This document shows, piece by piece, positions 15,493 to 22,787 of a DNA stretch of 36,506 bases (position 1 is the stretch's first letter; every line of letters begins with the position of its first letter). The position numbers were made by a program, and so were the translations under genes. The notes beneath the pieces were generated by a model. The model did no database searches. It was not told the DNA's origin and saw only the letters and a program-made list of their open reading frames with translations. This DNA comes from Ignavibacteriales bacterium (GTDB lineage Bacteria; Bacteroidota; Ignavibacteria; Ignavibacteriales; Ignavibacteriaceae): NCBI GenBank assembly GCA_020061995.1, contig JAGUXE010000215.1, positions 1 through 36,506 on the forward strand. Reading direction: 5' to 3'.

Positions 15493-16200
15493 TTAAACTT
15501 TCCCGATTTCATTTGCTTTTTCTAAAGATTGATCCAAGTATTGAATCATTTTATAAGTTGATTCATAATCTTTACTCAGATTAATCATTGCTTCCATTTC
15601 TAATATTGGATTTACGTTTGATTCTTCTAAAAATCCTTGCGCCAATTGATATTCTTCCTCAGGAACCACTTCAATATTGGAATCCTCAAAAACGAAATTT
15701 GATGCTGCCTTTAATAATTCATTATTTTGATTAATAAATCTGACTATCAAAAAAGCATCTACTACTTCTTCGCCATACTTAATTTCCCCCTCTTTGCTGA
15801 CTGAGACACTTCTGTTTTCAGACAACATCGAATTTGAAAAACTGATCTCACCATTTTTACCAATTACTCTTTGTCCCTGGGAATTAACCAAAAATCCTTC
15901 ATCAGAAATTTGAAATCGACCATTTCTAGTTAATTGAAGACCGTTTTCGGTTTTAACAACAAATAGTCCTTCACCCGAAATTGCCATATCAAGCGGATTT
16001 GAAGTGGTTATAAAATCCCCCTGCCTGAAATCAGTAACTTGTCTAAAATGTGATTCCCCCATCTCTGAAATTATTTGCGAAAAAGGAACTTCTCGTTTAA
16101 AGCCAACTGTATTCAAGTTTGCAAGGTTATTAGAGATTATATCCATGTTTTTGGACCTTGCCTCTAAACTTCTTGCTGAATTATAAATCCCTTTAATCAT
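15493..16200 (-). CDS. flgF: Proximal rod protein FlgF
   Basis: 235 aa. It has the rod/hook-family N-terminus (SARSLEARSKNMDIISNNLANLNTVGFKR in part: SNNLANLNTVGFKR) and C-terminal helix (ILEMEAMINLSKDYESTYKMIQ). GEGLFVVKTENGLQLTRNGRF is the paralogue of the FlgG central motif. Length, divergence from FlgG and the flgF-flgG order support FlgF rather than a second FlgG. It forms part of the rod. The gene lies 14 nt after the 192-aa membrane protein. Confidence 0.92.
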   Translation of the reverse strand: MIKGIYNSARSLEARSKNMDIISNNLANLNTVGFKREVPFSQIISEMGESHFRQVTDFRQGDFITTSNPLDMAISGEGLFVVKTENGLQLTRNGRFQISDEGFLVNSQGQRVIGKNGEISFSNSMLSENRSVSVSKEGEIKYGEEVVDAFLIVRFINQNNELLKAASNFVFEDSNIEVVPEEEYQLAQGFLEESNVNPILEMEAMINLSKDYESTYKMIQYLDQSLEKANEIGKV

Positions 16201-16214
16201 GGTTTTCTCTTATA

Positions 16215-16793
16215 CTAATTTTTTTTTGCTAATTTAAAATCGTTTAATTTCGAAGCTAGTAATATTTCCTCTCGTGAAACATTTAACTCTCTTGCCTTTT
16301 TTATTATATTCTGTTCAAGTCGCACGTCAGTTTTAGAGGAGTTAATCAAATCGTCGCGTACTGATTTCATTCTATTTCCGGTTCGAACTCGTAATCTTTC
16401 TGACCTTAGAAGATTGATTGTGTCTTTGTAACCTGAAATTTTCTTTGTGGCAACACTTAACATTTTTCTTCTTAAGAAAACAAAAGTTAACACCATCATT
16501 GATATAGTAACGAAAATGAAGAGTTTAATATTTACGGAACTTGCAGCATCAAGAATAGAAGCTTTGTTTTCAATTACGGGCAATAGTTTAGAAGCTTTCT
16601 TTTTTACCGGGGAAGAAATAGTTTTTTCCGGTTGATTCTGTTTTGTAACTGCATCATTAATTTGTTGGTTAACTAATTTTGAAATCATTAACGAATCTTC
16701 AGCACCGGTGTTTTGATTCTGTGAATTGGCTTTCAGTCCTATAAATGAGAGCCCCAAAATCATAAACGATACAAATAAACGATTTAGTTTCAT
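16215..16793 (-). CDS. Single-pass membrane protein of unknown function, 192 aa
   Basis: I do not recognise a family. A signal peptide or anchor (FVSFMILGLSFIGLKANS) leads into a polar, Gln/Lys-rich stretch of about 65 residues, then one transmembrane helix at about 88-107 (IKLFIFVTISMMVLTFVFL) followed by a basic stop-transfer RRK. The C-terminal ~80 residues are helical and basic and end with ARELNVSREEILLASKLND, which resembles a small helix-turn-helix-like element. The expected topology is periplasmic N-domain and cytoplasmic tail. The layout (membrane helix, coiled region, short terminal helical motif) recalls SwrB-like proteins of Bacillus flagellar operons, but I claim no homology. Its start shares one base with the stop of the degenerate kinase gene and flgF follows. 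Confidence 0.75.
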   Translation of the reverse strand: MKLNRLFVSFMILGLSFIGLKANSQNQNTGAEDSLMISKLVNQQINDAVTKQNQPEKTISSPVKKKASKLLPVIENKASILDAASSVNIKLFIFVTISMMVLTFVFLRRKMLSVATKKISGYKDTINLLRSERLRVRTGNRMKSVRDDLINSSKTDVRLEQNIIKKARELNVSREEILLASKLNDFKLAKKN

Positions 16794-18082
16794 TATCTCA
16801 ACTTCCTTTTAAGCGGAAAAGACAATATTATCGCAGAGCCTGAATTCGGATCAGCTTTCAATTGGAATCCTCCTTCATGACGTTTAACAATATTGCGAAT
16901 AATTTTAATTCCTAAATCCTTTTCATTAATCATTGACAAATCAATAAAATCAGTTGTAACTATTTTTAGAATAACATTTTCATTTGCATAACGAGTCTGG
17001 AATAAAATGCCACCGTTCGGTTTGATAAAGGGTTTAATTATGCTTAGAATATTTATTAATAATTGATTAATATAATTTTGATTGCTTAAAATCGTGGGGA
17101 TACCTTCGTCAAGATCAAGAACCGATTCATATGAATTCGCTTTGAATGAAGAGCTTGTAAGTTTATGAAATTCGGTCAGTGCATTATTCAAATTTAAAGA
17201 TGAAATTTTAATCCCTTCACCATTTGCCTCAGCAAATTTTACTACGCGATTAATTAATCCTTTAATGTGTGTAACTTGTTTTTTGATTGAATCAATAACT
17301 GCATTATCAATATCTTCATATTCTTTTTGAAGAAATTCAGTGTAACTCATAATTACCTGCAACGGTGAAATTATTTCTTCGAATATTCCTGATGTTAATT
17401 CCCCGATTGCAGCAAGCTTAAAGTCATTTGAAAGTTTTGATTGCGTTACCTGCAATTCGCTGTAAACAACTGCTAGTTCATTCTTTTGAATGAGTGATTG
17501 TATTTTTGGCAAAATAGTTCCAAGTAATAGCGAAATGATTTTTTCTTCAATTTGGCCTTGGGCAAATTTTTGCAATGGTGTTAAAATTGAAAAGAGCCCC
17601 CAATTTTGTTTGCCATTATAAACCGGGAAAATTAAATGGTTTAAAACTCTTTCATTTTCTTGATTATCCTGAATCAATTTTGGTTTGCGTGATTCCCAAA
17701 TCCAATCAACAATTTCTTCTGCATAAAGATTATTAATAAAATCTTCATGCTTCGAATCGGTTTCATTTTCAATTGTTGAAAAACATTGTGATTTTTCCTC
17801 GAAAATGAAAAACTCGGCATTCTTAAATGATATGACTTTTTTTAATTCACGACGAAAAGATTCCATAATCATTCTAATATCCGTTGCATCATTACACTTC
17901 TGCTGCAGTTGATACAAACTCTGGAAAGTCTGATTATGAAGTCCGCTATTCTCTTCTATATTTACATCACTATCTATTTTTACTAAGCGAAGGTTAGCTC
18001 TTCTATCACCCCTGCGTGTTAAATGCTGAAGTGAATTTGAAAAAGACAGATAGCTTTGCGCTGTGTTTTTTATGACTCTCAA
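16793..18082 (-). CDS. GAF-containing degenerate histidine kinase (pseudokinase)
   Basis: 429 aa. Residues about 50-195 look like a GAF domain (LYQLQQKCNDATDIRMIMESF, then IFPVYNGKQNWGLFSI). A DHp-like helix follows with GELTSGIFEEIISPLQVIM at 227-245: this matches the G-I-A-H-E-I-N-N-P-L type H-box, but Glu235 replaces the phospho-acceptor His. The C-terminal domain keeps the HATPase shape (NYINQLLINIL; SGSAIILSFPL at the end), yet the ATP-binding Asn of the N-box and the D-x-G-x-G box are absent. It should not autophosphorylate; an adaptor or kinase-regulating role is inferred. The start is TTG 18082, overlapping the HDOD stop as TTGA, with AAGG upstream; the next Met is at residue 71, inside the domain. 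Confidence 0.82.
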   Translation of the reverse strand: MRVIKNTAQSYLSFSNSLQHLTRRGDRRANLRLVKIDSDVNIEENSGLHNQTFQSLYQLQQKCNDATDIRMIMESFRRELKKVISFKNAEFFIFEEKSQCFSTIENETDSKHEDFINNLYAEEIVDWIWESRKPKLIQDNQENERVLNHLIFPVYNGKQNWGLFSILTPLQKFAQGQIEEKIISLLLGTILPKIQSLIQKNELAVVYSELQVTQSKLSNDFKLAAIGELTSGIFEEIISPLQVIMSYTEFLQKEYEDIDNAVIDSIKKQVTHIKGLINRVVKFAEANGEGIKISSLNLNNALTEFHKLTSSSFKANSYESVLDLDEGIPTILSNQNYINQLLINILSIIKPFIKPNGGILFQTRYANENVILKIVTTDFIDLSMINEKDLGIKIIRNIVKRHEGGFQLKADPNSGSAIILSFPLKRKLR

Positions 18083-18963
18083 TTTAAAAACCTTATAAAG
18101 TCTAATTGGCTCCAGAATAGATCTTTGTAGCCATTTATAAAATTGTCTATTTCTTCTGGAGAGTTGAAATTGAATTGTTTAATAGTAGTTTCACAAAGAT
18201 TTGTATCTTTATCCCACTTAAAAGCACCGATGTTAAGAAACTTAGTCATATAATCTGCAAGATTAACAATATTGGTTAATTGAAATCCCGGAGATGTTTC
18301 TAAAGGATTGTGATGATGCAAAACTGCTTGAGTAAGTTCGACAGGGAAATTCCATTTTTCCAATAAAAAGAATCCGATATTTTCATGAGTGGTGCCAAGT
18401 ATTTCGATTTCAGCATCATGGTAACTCATTCCATCTTTATCAACAAGGTCACAAATTGACGCAAAACTTGAGTGCATATATCTATGCAAAACCGAAAGCC
18501 CTACATCATGAAGAAAACCGCAAATAAATGCTTCACCACTGTTTGAGAAACCTAATTCTTCAGCAAGTTTTTTAGATGCTGTTCCAACCAAAAAAGAATG
18601 AAGTAAAAATTCTTTTTGATCAAGATATTTATCTGTTTTATTTTTAAAAGCTTCAATAATCGATAAAGCTGTTATGATGTTTCGTAACTCACGATAACCG
18701 AGTATAAGAAGAGCGAAGTCAATAGTTGTTACTTTACGCTGCAAACCATAAAGAGGCGAATTTGCAATTGTAAGAATCCTGGTAACCAAAGCCTGATCTT
18801 TAGAAATAAGTTTGCTCAACTCTGTAGCGTTAGTCAGCTTATTATCAAGCATTCTCATTGCTTCGGTCATGATTTTTGGTATAACCGGTAAGTTGATAAC
18901 ATTTGATAAAATCAACTCGGTTTTTTCTTTCTTCTTGTTAAGGTCTTCCATTTGTGTTGTCAT
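18079..18963 (-). CDS. HDOD domain protein, second of tandem pair
   Basis: 294 aa, an HDOD domain over nearly the whole length. Motifs: LPVIPKIMTEAMRMLDN, ISKDQALVTRILTIANSPLYG (the hallmark of the family), FLHDVGLSVL, THENIGFFLLEKWNFP, AVLHHHNPL and LADYMTKFLN. HDOD proteins are HD-related output domains that act in bacterial signalling and flagellar or motility regulation, often without known catalysis. Here the His (LLHSF), HD pair, HE, HH and the D of LADY all remain, so metal binding is possible. It is a diverged duplicate of the preceding gene, 11 nt away, and is coupled by a TTGA overlap to the pseudokinase. Confidence 0.92.
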   Translation of the reverse strand: MTTQMEDLNKKKEKTELILSNVINLPVIPKIMTEAMRMLDNKLTNATELSKLISKDQALVTRILTIANSPLYGLQRKVTTIDFALLILGYRELRNIITALSIIEAFKNKTDKYLDQKEFLLHSFLVGTASKKLAEELGFSNSGEAFICGFLHDVGLSVLHRYMHSSFASICDLVDKDGMSYHDAEIEILGTTHENIGFFLLEKWNFPVELTQAVLHHHNPLETSPGFQLTNIVNLADYMTKFLNIGAFKWDKDTNLCETTIKQFNFNSPEEIDNFINGYKDLFWSQLDFIRFLN

Positions 18964-18974
18964 AAGATTTTCTA

Positions 18975-19853
18975 CTAAAAAGTTAAAGAATCAATTTGGT
19001 CTTTGTATAGTTGTTCATAACTGTTAATTAAATTTTCGAGATAAGTTTCATCTGCGAGTTTTAGAATTTCAATAATATTAAGATCTAGTTCAATGTTTTC
19101 ATCCCAATCAACATTTCCAACCATATAGTGTTGAGTTAAATAATCAGCCAGATGTACAATTGCCGTTAGAGGTTTATTAGTTTCTGCTAATGAGGGTTGA
19201 TGATGGAAAAGTACTGCATCCCCTAAAACCGTCGGTAAGTTCCATTTTTCAATTAAAAATTGTCCTATCTCTTCATGAGTTAATCCAAGCACTAATTTTT
19301 CAGAGTTCATATAAGAAATTTGTTGAGTTTCAACCATCTCATTTATTTTTTTGAAATCCTGATTGAAAAATCTTTGTGTTACAGAGACTCCCAAATCGTG
19401 AAGCAATCCGGCTGTGAATACCTCACCCGATTTTCGATAACCTAAATCATCAGCAATCCTCTTTGAAGCCATTGCTGTAAGGAGTGAATGATTCCAATAC
19501 CTTTGTCGGTTCCATCCTTTTTCATTACTCCCTTTAAATGCTTCCATCATCGAAAGAGCAATTACGATATTTTTAATATGATCGAATCCGAGGATAACAA
19601 TTGCAAATTCAATTGTTGATACACGTCTTGGCAATCCATATAAAGGAGAATTAGCAACAGCCAAAATTTTTGTTACTAAACCCTGGTCTTTACTTATCAA
19701 TTTTCCCAGGTCGCCAGCACTTGTTCGAGGGTTATCTAGAAGTCTTGTTAATTCGAGCATAACAACCGGAACTGAAGGTAAATTCCTAATTCCTAAAAGG
19801 AGATTTTTGTTATAATCTCGTCTGCTGATTTGGTGTTCAATAAAATTAGTCAT
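18975..19853 (-). CDS. HDOD domain protein, first of tandem pair
   Basis: 292 aa. Same organisation as its downstream neighbour: LPSVPVVMLELTRLLDN, ISKDQGLVTKILAVANSPLYGLPRRVST, LLHDLGVSVTQRFF, LTHEEIGQFLIEKWNLP, VLFHHQPSL and IVHLADYLTQHYMVG. The two proteins align over their full lengths, so they come from a tandem duplication. A conserved HS...HD...HE...HH...D set is kept. The ATG at 19853 overlaps the sigma-factor stop by 8 nt, which ties its expression to that gene. The likely role is regulation of motility or flagellar gene expression; the signal and target are unknown. Confidence 0.92.
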   Translation of the reverse strand: MTNFIEHQISRRDYNKNLLLGIRNLPSVPVVMLELTRLLDNPRTSAGDLGKLISKDQGLVTKILAVANSPLYGLPRRVSTIEFAIVILGFDHIKNIVIALSMMEAFKGSNEKGWNRQRYWNHSLLTAMASKRIADDLGYRKSGEVFTAGLLHDLGVSVTQRFFNQDFKKINEMVETQQISYMNSEKLVLGLTHEEIGQFLIEKWNLPTVLGDAVLFHHQPSLAETNKPLTAIVHLADYLTQHYMVGNVDWDENIELDLNIIEILKLADETYLENLINSYEQLYKDQIDSLTF

Positions 19854-20475
19854 TTAAAACTGTAAGTTTTGCCTTTAATTGGTTAATTATTTTAGTATGA
19901 ACCTGAGATACTCTAGAAATTGTAATATTCATTAATTGGGCAATTTCTTTATAACTTAAATCTTCGTAATAATAGAGAGAAAGGATTATTCTGTCACGTT
20001 CATCTAATTGTTTGATTGCTGCAGCAAGTAATGATTTTGCTTCATTTTTTTCCGTTACGACCGCGGGAGAATCCATTTCACTAGGAACAACCTCACCCAA
20101 AGTATAACCATCTTCGTCATCATTTGATCTATTTAGTGATACAGTTGTGTAAAAAGATTCATTTCGGGTAGAAGTTCCATCCGGTCTAGGCTTTATTTGA
20201 ATTTTTCTAAGCTCGTCAAGAATTTTACCTCGAATTCTTTGTATTGCATAAGTCTCGAATTTAGTTCCATAATCTGGGTCGAATCTGTCAATTGCTTCGC
20301 TTAACCCTTCGATTCCATACTGAAAATAATCCCGTTCATCAAGTATATTATTGCTACCGAATTTCGAATGATGAATAACATAATGAACAAGATTAATATA
20401 ATTTACAGTAATCTTCTTTTTCAGTTGGACCGAAGGTGATTGTTTATAATCAGCCCATAATTGTGCATTACTCAT
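19846..20475 (-). CDS. fliA: FliA/WhiG-type flagellar sigma factor, region 3 apparently missing
   Basis: 209 aa. Region 2 occupies about residues 1-93 (INLVHYVIHH, DYFQYGIEGLSEAIDRFDPDYGTKFETYA, IQRIRGKILDELRK in parts), and region 4 about 145-205 (LDERDRIILSLYYYEDLSYKEIAQLM, ISRVSQVHTKII in parts). Both are of FliA/SigD/WhiG type. Between them FliA proteins normally carry a ~45-residue region 3 (helices with an R-x-x-E-L-G-R-x-P-T-type motif); here only a polar linker of about 50 residues is found (KPRPDGTSTRNESFYTTVSL). This explains the short length against ~240-255 aa. FliA drives late flagellar genes. No frameshift is visible. No flgM anti-sigma gene is in the window. Confidence 0.9.
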   Translation of the reverse strand: MSNAQLWADYKQSPSVQLKKKITVNYINLVHYVIHHSKFGSNNILDERDYFQYGIEGLSEAIDRFDPDYGTKFETYAIQRIRGKILDELRKIQIKPRPDGTSTRNESFYTTVSLNRSNDDEDGYTLGEVVPSEMDSPAVVTEKNEAKSLLAAAIKQLDERDRIILSLYYYEDLSYKEIAQLMNITISRVSQVHTKIINQLKAKLTVLND

Positions 20476-20494
20476 TATACTTACTCTCTAATTT

Positions 20495-20707
20495 TTATGT
20501 TTCTTGTAACTTTTTATTTTTATCTGATGCTGTTTTGTTAACCGATCTGATAAAGATTATAGCCACAACATTTAGTATTACCGATAAAACTATAAATATT
20601 ACGAATGACTTAAATACAACAGCCTGCAATGGCATTCCTCTTTGACTAAAAAATATAATCGACAAGAAGAAGACTAAGAGACCAAAATGTAATATTATTT
20701 TATTCAT
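20495..20707 (-). CDS. Small two-helix membrane protein, 70 aa
   Basis: Two predicted transmembrane helices (about 4-20, LHFGLLVFFLSIIFF, and 30-53, VVFKSFVIFIVLSVILNVVAIIFI) are separated by a short loop (SQRGMPLQ) and followed by a charged tail (NKTASDKNKKLQ). I do not recognise a family. AAAGGA upstream gives a good ribosome site for the ATG. It is the first gene after a sigma-54-type promoter candidate and is followed 19 nt later by the sigma-factor gene, so it may be the leader gene of the regulatory segment. The strongly hydrophobic ORF, ribosome site and context support a real gene; the function is unknown. Confidence 0.72.
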   Translation of the reverse strand: MNKIILHFGLLVFFLSIIFFSQRGMPLQAVVFKSFVIFIVLSVILNVVAIIFIRSVNKTASDKNKKLQET

Positions 20708-20805
20708 AACTTTTTCCTTTGCTTTAGAATAGGCAAAAGTTATACCAAAAGTTATATTGATTATTTCTTGTTTTTGTTTGGTTTTGAGAGAATATTCGGT
20801 GGTAT
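20708..20805 (-). other. Intergenic region between flhG and the 70-aa gene
   Basis: This 98-nt gap breaks an otherwise gap-free run. It contains a direct repeat of the 11-mer TATAACTTTTG (minus strand; 20734-20744 and 20746-20756, 12-nt period) and the sigma-54-like element at 20732-20747. I see no stem-loop followed by a T-run, so no intrinsic terminator for flhG. Confidence 0.6.
20732..20747 (-). promoter_or_regulatory. Candidate sigma-54 (RpoN) promoter
   Basis: Minus-strand TGGTATAACTTTTGCC matches the -24/-12 pattern TGGCACG-N4-TTGC: the GG and GC dinucleotides are both present and separated by exactly 10 nt. The predicted start of transcription is near 20721, leaving a short leader with AAAGGA before the ATG at 20707. 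It would drive the 70-aa gene, fliA and the genes below. Sigma-54 control of fliA-level genes is known in many polar flagellates; whether this host has RpoN is not shown here. Confidence 0.5.
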
Positions 20806-21651
20806 TTAACGAGGACTTTTTATGCTTTGGTCAATATTGACCACTTGACTGAATTTAGTAATTTCTTTTGCGCATCGGTTAATAGCGTCTACTGTTTCGC
20901 CTTTAGAAAACCTTTCAAGAAACAGCTCCTGTGCGATTATTGATTTACTTACCCCTGAATCAAAGTTTATAGTTCCGCAGTACGAAATATCAACTTTTAA
21001 GAAATGTTTAACTGCCTTATTTAAATTTCCGTATGCATTTACTGCTTCTTGTGCTGTCGTTGCTCTATTAATTATTACTCCTATTTTCCCGGTTGAATTT
21101 CGACTTTTTAACAACTTCACAATTACATAGGCATCCATTACTGCGGTTGGTTCAGGAGTAGCAACTATTATTTTTGATTCACTTAAAGAGAGTAAATGAA
21201 GTAATTCATCACTCGCACCTGAACCCGTATCGATAAAAATATAATCATATTTATGCTCAAGCGATTGTATTTGTATCATTAGACTATCAATAATGCCATG
21301 TGATATTTCAGGGAAATCAACTTTGCCTGATTCCCCAAAAATTATATGTAGATTCGCGTTATATTCGGTAATCAAATCAGCCAGCAACTCCTTCTGAAGT
21401 ATAAAACTTGAAATGTTTCTTTCAACCCTTTTATTCATCATTATATTGATGTTGGAAAGATTCGGATCAAAATCTATTAGAAGAATTTTCTTCTGTACTT
21501 TTGATAAGGCAAAAGCTATGTTCAGTGAGAGAAACGATTTCCCGGTTCCTCCCTTACCAGAAGTAAAAGCAATAACTTTGTTTGCTTTTTTTACAAGCTG
21601 TGCTGACTTCAGTTTTTCCAATTCCAATATTCGACTAAGCTGGCCAATCAT
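20806..21651 (-). CDS. flhG: MinD-like ATPase FlhG (FleN/YlxH)
   Basis: 281 aa. The deviant Walker A motif GKGGTGKS lies at residues 32-39, Walker A' is ILLIDFDPNLSNINIMM, and Walker B is YIFIDTGSGASDE. This is the MinD/ParA ATPase fold of FlhG, which controls flagellar number by acting on FlhF and, in some species, on flagellar transcription. The N-terminal FlhF-activating helix (QLSRILELEKL) is present but its DQAxxLR-type motif is weak. The gene overlaps the flhF stop by 4 nt (ATGA). A second stretch of alpha/beta sequence ends with a short helical tail. It is the last gene before the 98-nt gap. Confidence 0.93.
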   Translation of the reverse strand: MIGQLSRILELEKLKSAQLVKKANKVIAFTSGKGGTGKSFLSLNIAFALSKVQKKILLIDFDPNLSNINIMMNKRVERNISSFILQKELLADLITEYNANLHIIFGESGKVDFPEISHGIIDSLMIQIQSLEHKYDYIFIDTGSGASDELLHLLSLSESKIIVATPEPTAVMDAYVIVKLLKSRNSTGKIGVIINRATTAQEAVNAYGNLNKAVKHFLKVDISYCGTINFDSGVSKSIIAQELFLERFSKGETVDAINRCAKEITKFSQVVNIDQSIKSPR

Positions 21652-22787
21652 TTTGAAATTCTATCCGAATAAATAAGTTTTGCAATAAAATCAGAATCCG
21701 CTGCAATTATATCATCTGGAATAACCTGTCCGTTTGTAAGAAACACAACAGGAATTCCTGTATTTGAAACCAGATTCAGAATATTTCCATGGGCAACTGA
21801 TTCATCAATTTTCGAGAAAATATATGAACCGTAATTGAAAATCTTAAATTTATTGGCTGTATCAATCAAATTTCTTGTTGAACTTGTTGCACTAAGGACT
21901 AACATTGTTTCATCAATAGTTATGTTCTTTACAAATTCCAAATTCTTTTTCAACTGATTTGCGTTTTGTGGACTTCTGCCGGCAGTATCGATAAAGACAA
22001 TATCCTTCTTACTAAATTTTTTCATGAGTTCGGGCATTTCTTTAGGCTCATAAGCTGCGAGCATATCAATATGACTAACCTCAGAAAATATTCTAAGTTG
22101 ATCAAGAGCACCGAGACGGTAAGTATCAACGGAAATCAACCCTACATCAAGGTTATGAATTATCTTTGCAATTAGAGCCAATTTTGCAATACTTGTTGTT
22201 TTACCAACACCAGTAGGTCCAACAAGAACAACTGTTTTTGTAGTTTTTTGAGGTCTAAGTTCAAAATCAGAAGTCGATAATAGCGATGAAAGACAGGACA
22301 AAGTATAACTTTCCAAATTTTCGCGTGTAAGAATATGTTGATATTTTTTCAGTTGTTCTAAAACTGTAGTAATTATTGTCTTTTGAACTTCTTTTTGAAC
22401 TAGGGTATGAATTATCTCTTTTAATTCCTTTTCAAGTTCAAGTTTATCTTCTTTCTGCTCGAATTTATTGTGCTGTTTAACTGATGTAGAGGGTGGTTTT
22501 ATCGCCGTAGATTTTGTCTTGGAATATACCTTATTGTTAATCTCATCCAACTCTTCTTCAAATGATTTTTGAGAATGAGAAGTCGATTTGGTTTTGGTAT
22601 TAGATTTAACAATCTTTTCATCCTCTTCTTCAATTCCGGCAGATATCTCGAACATTTTTTTAATACCGAGTTTTAAATCTGCATCAATTACGCGAGTGCC
22701 AAGAATGATGGCTTCGGTTCCGAATTCATCTTTCATTTTCTCAGTAGCTTCGCGCAAAGTTTGAGCAACGAATTTTTTAATTTGCAT
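21648..22787 (-). CDS. flhF: SRP-type GTPase FlhF
   Basis: 379 aa. The N-terminal B domain begins MQIKKFVAQTLREATEKM and includes GTEAIILGTR; a charged linker follows (about 60-125); then the NG domain with P-loop VGPTGVGKTTSIAKLA (around residue 190), SVDTYRLGALDQLRIFSEV, FIDTAGRS, and FSKIDES near the end. FlhF marks the site of flagellum assembly, commonly the pole, and is paired with FlhG. ATG 22787 overlaps the flhA stop by 11 nt. The flhA-flhF-flhG order is the standard one. Confidence 0.96.
   Translation of the reverse strand: MQIKKFVAQTLREATEKMKDEFGTEAIILGTRVIDADLKLGIKKMFEISAGIEEEDEKIVKSNTKTKSTSHSQKSFEEELDEINNKVYSKTKSTAIKPPSTSVKQHNKFEQKEDKLELEKELKEIIHTLVQKEVQKTIITTVLEQLKKYQHILTRENLESYTLSCLSSLLSTSDFELRPQKTTKTVVLVGPTGVGKTTSIAKLALIAKIIHNLDVGLISVDTYRLGALDQLRIFSEVSHIDMLAAYEPKEMPELMKKFSKKDIVFIDTAGRSPQNANQLKKNLEFVKNITIDETMLVLSATSSTRNLIDTANKFKIFNYGSYIFSKIDESVAHGNILNLVSNTGIPVVFLTNGQVIPDDIIAADSDFIAKLIYSDRISK

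Noticed and set aside
14681..16200. flgF and flgG as a recent duplication
   Set aside because: Both share the rod-family ends, but differ throughout the middle; this is ancient paralogy common to flagellated bacteria.
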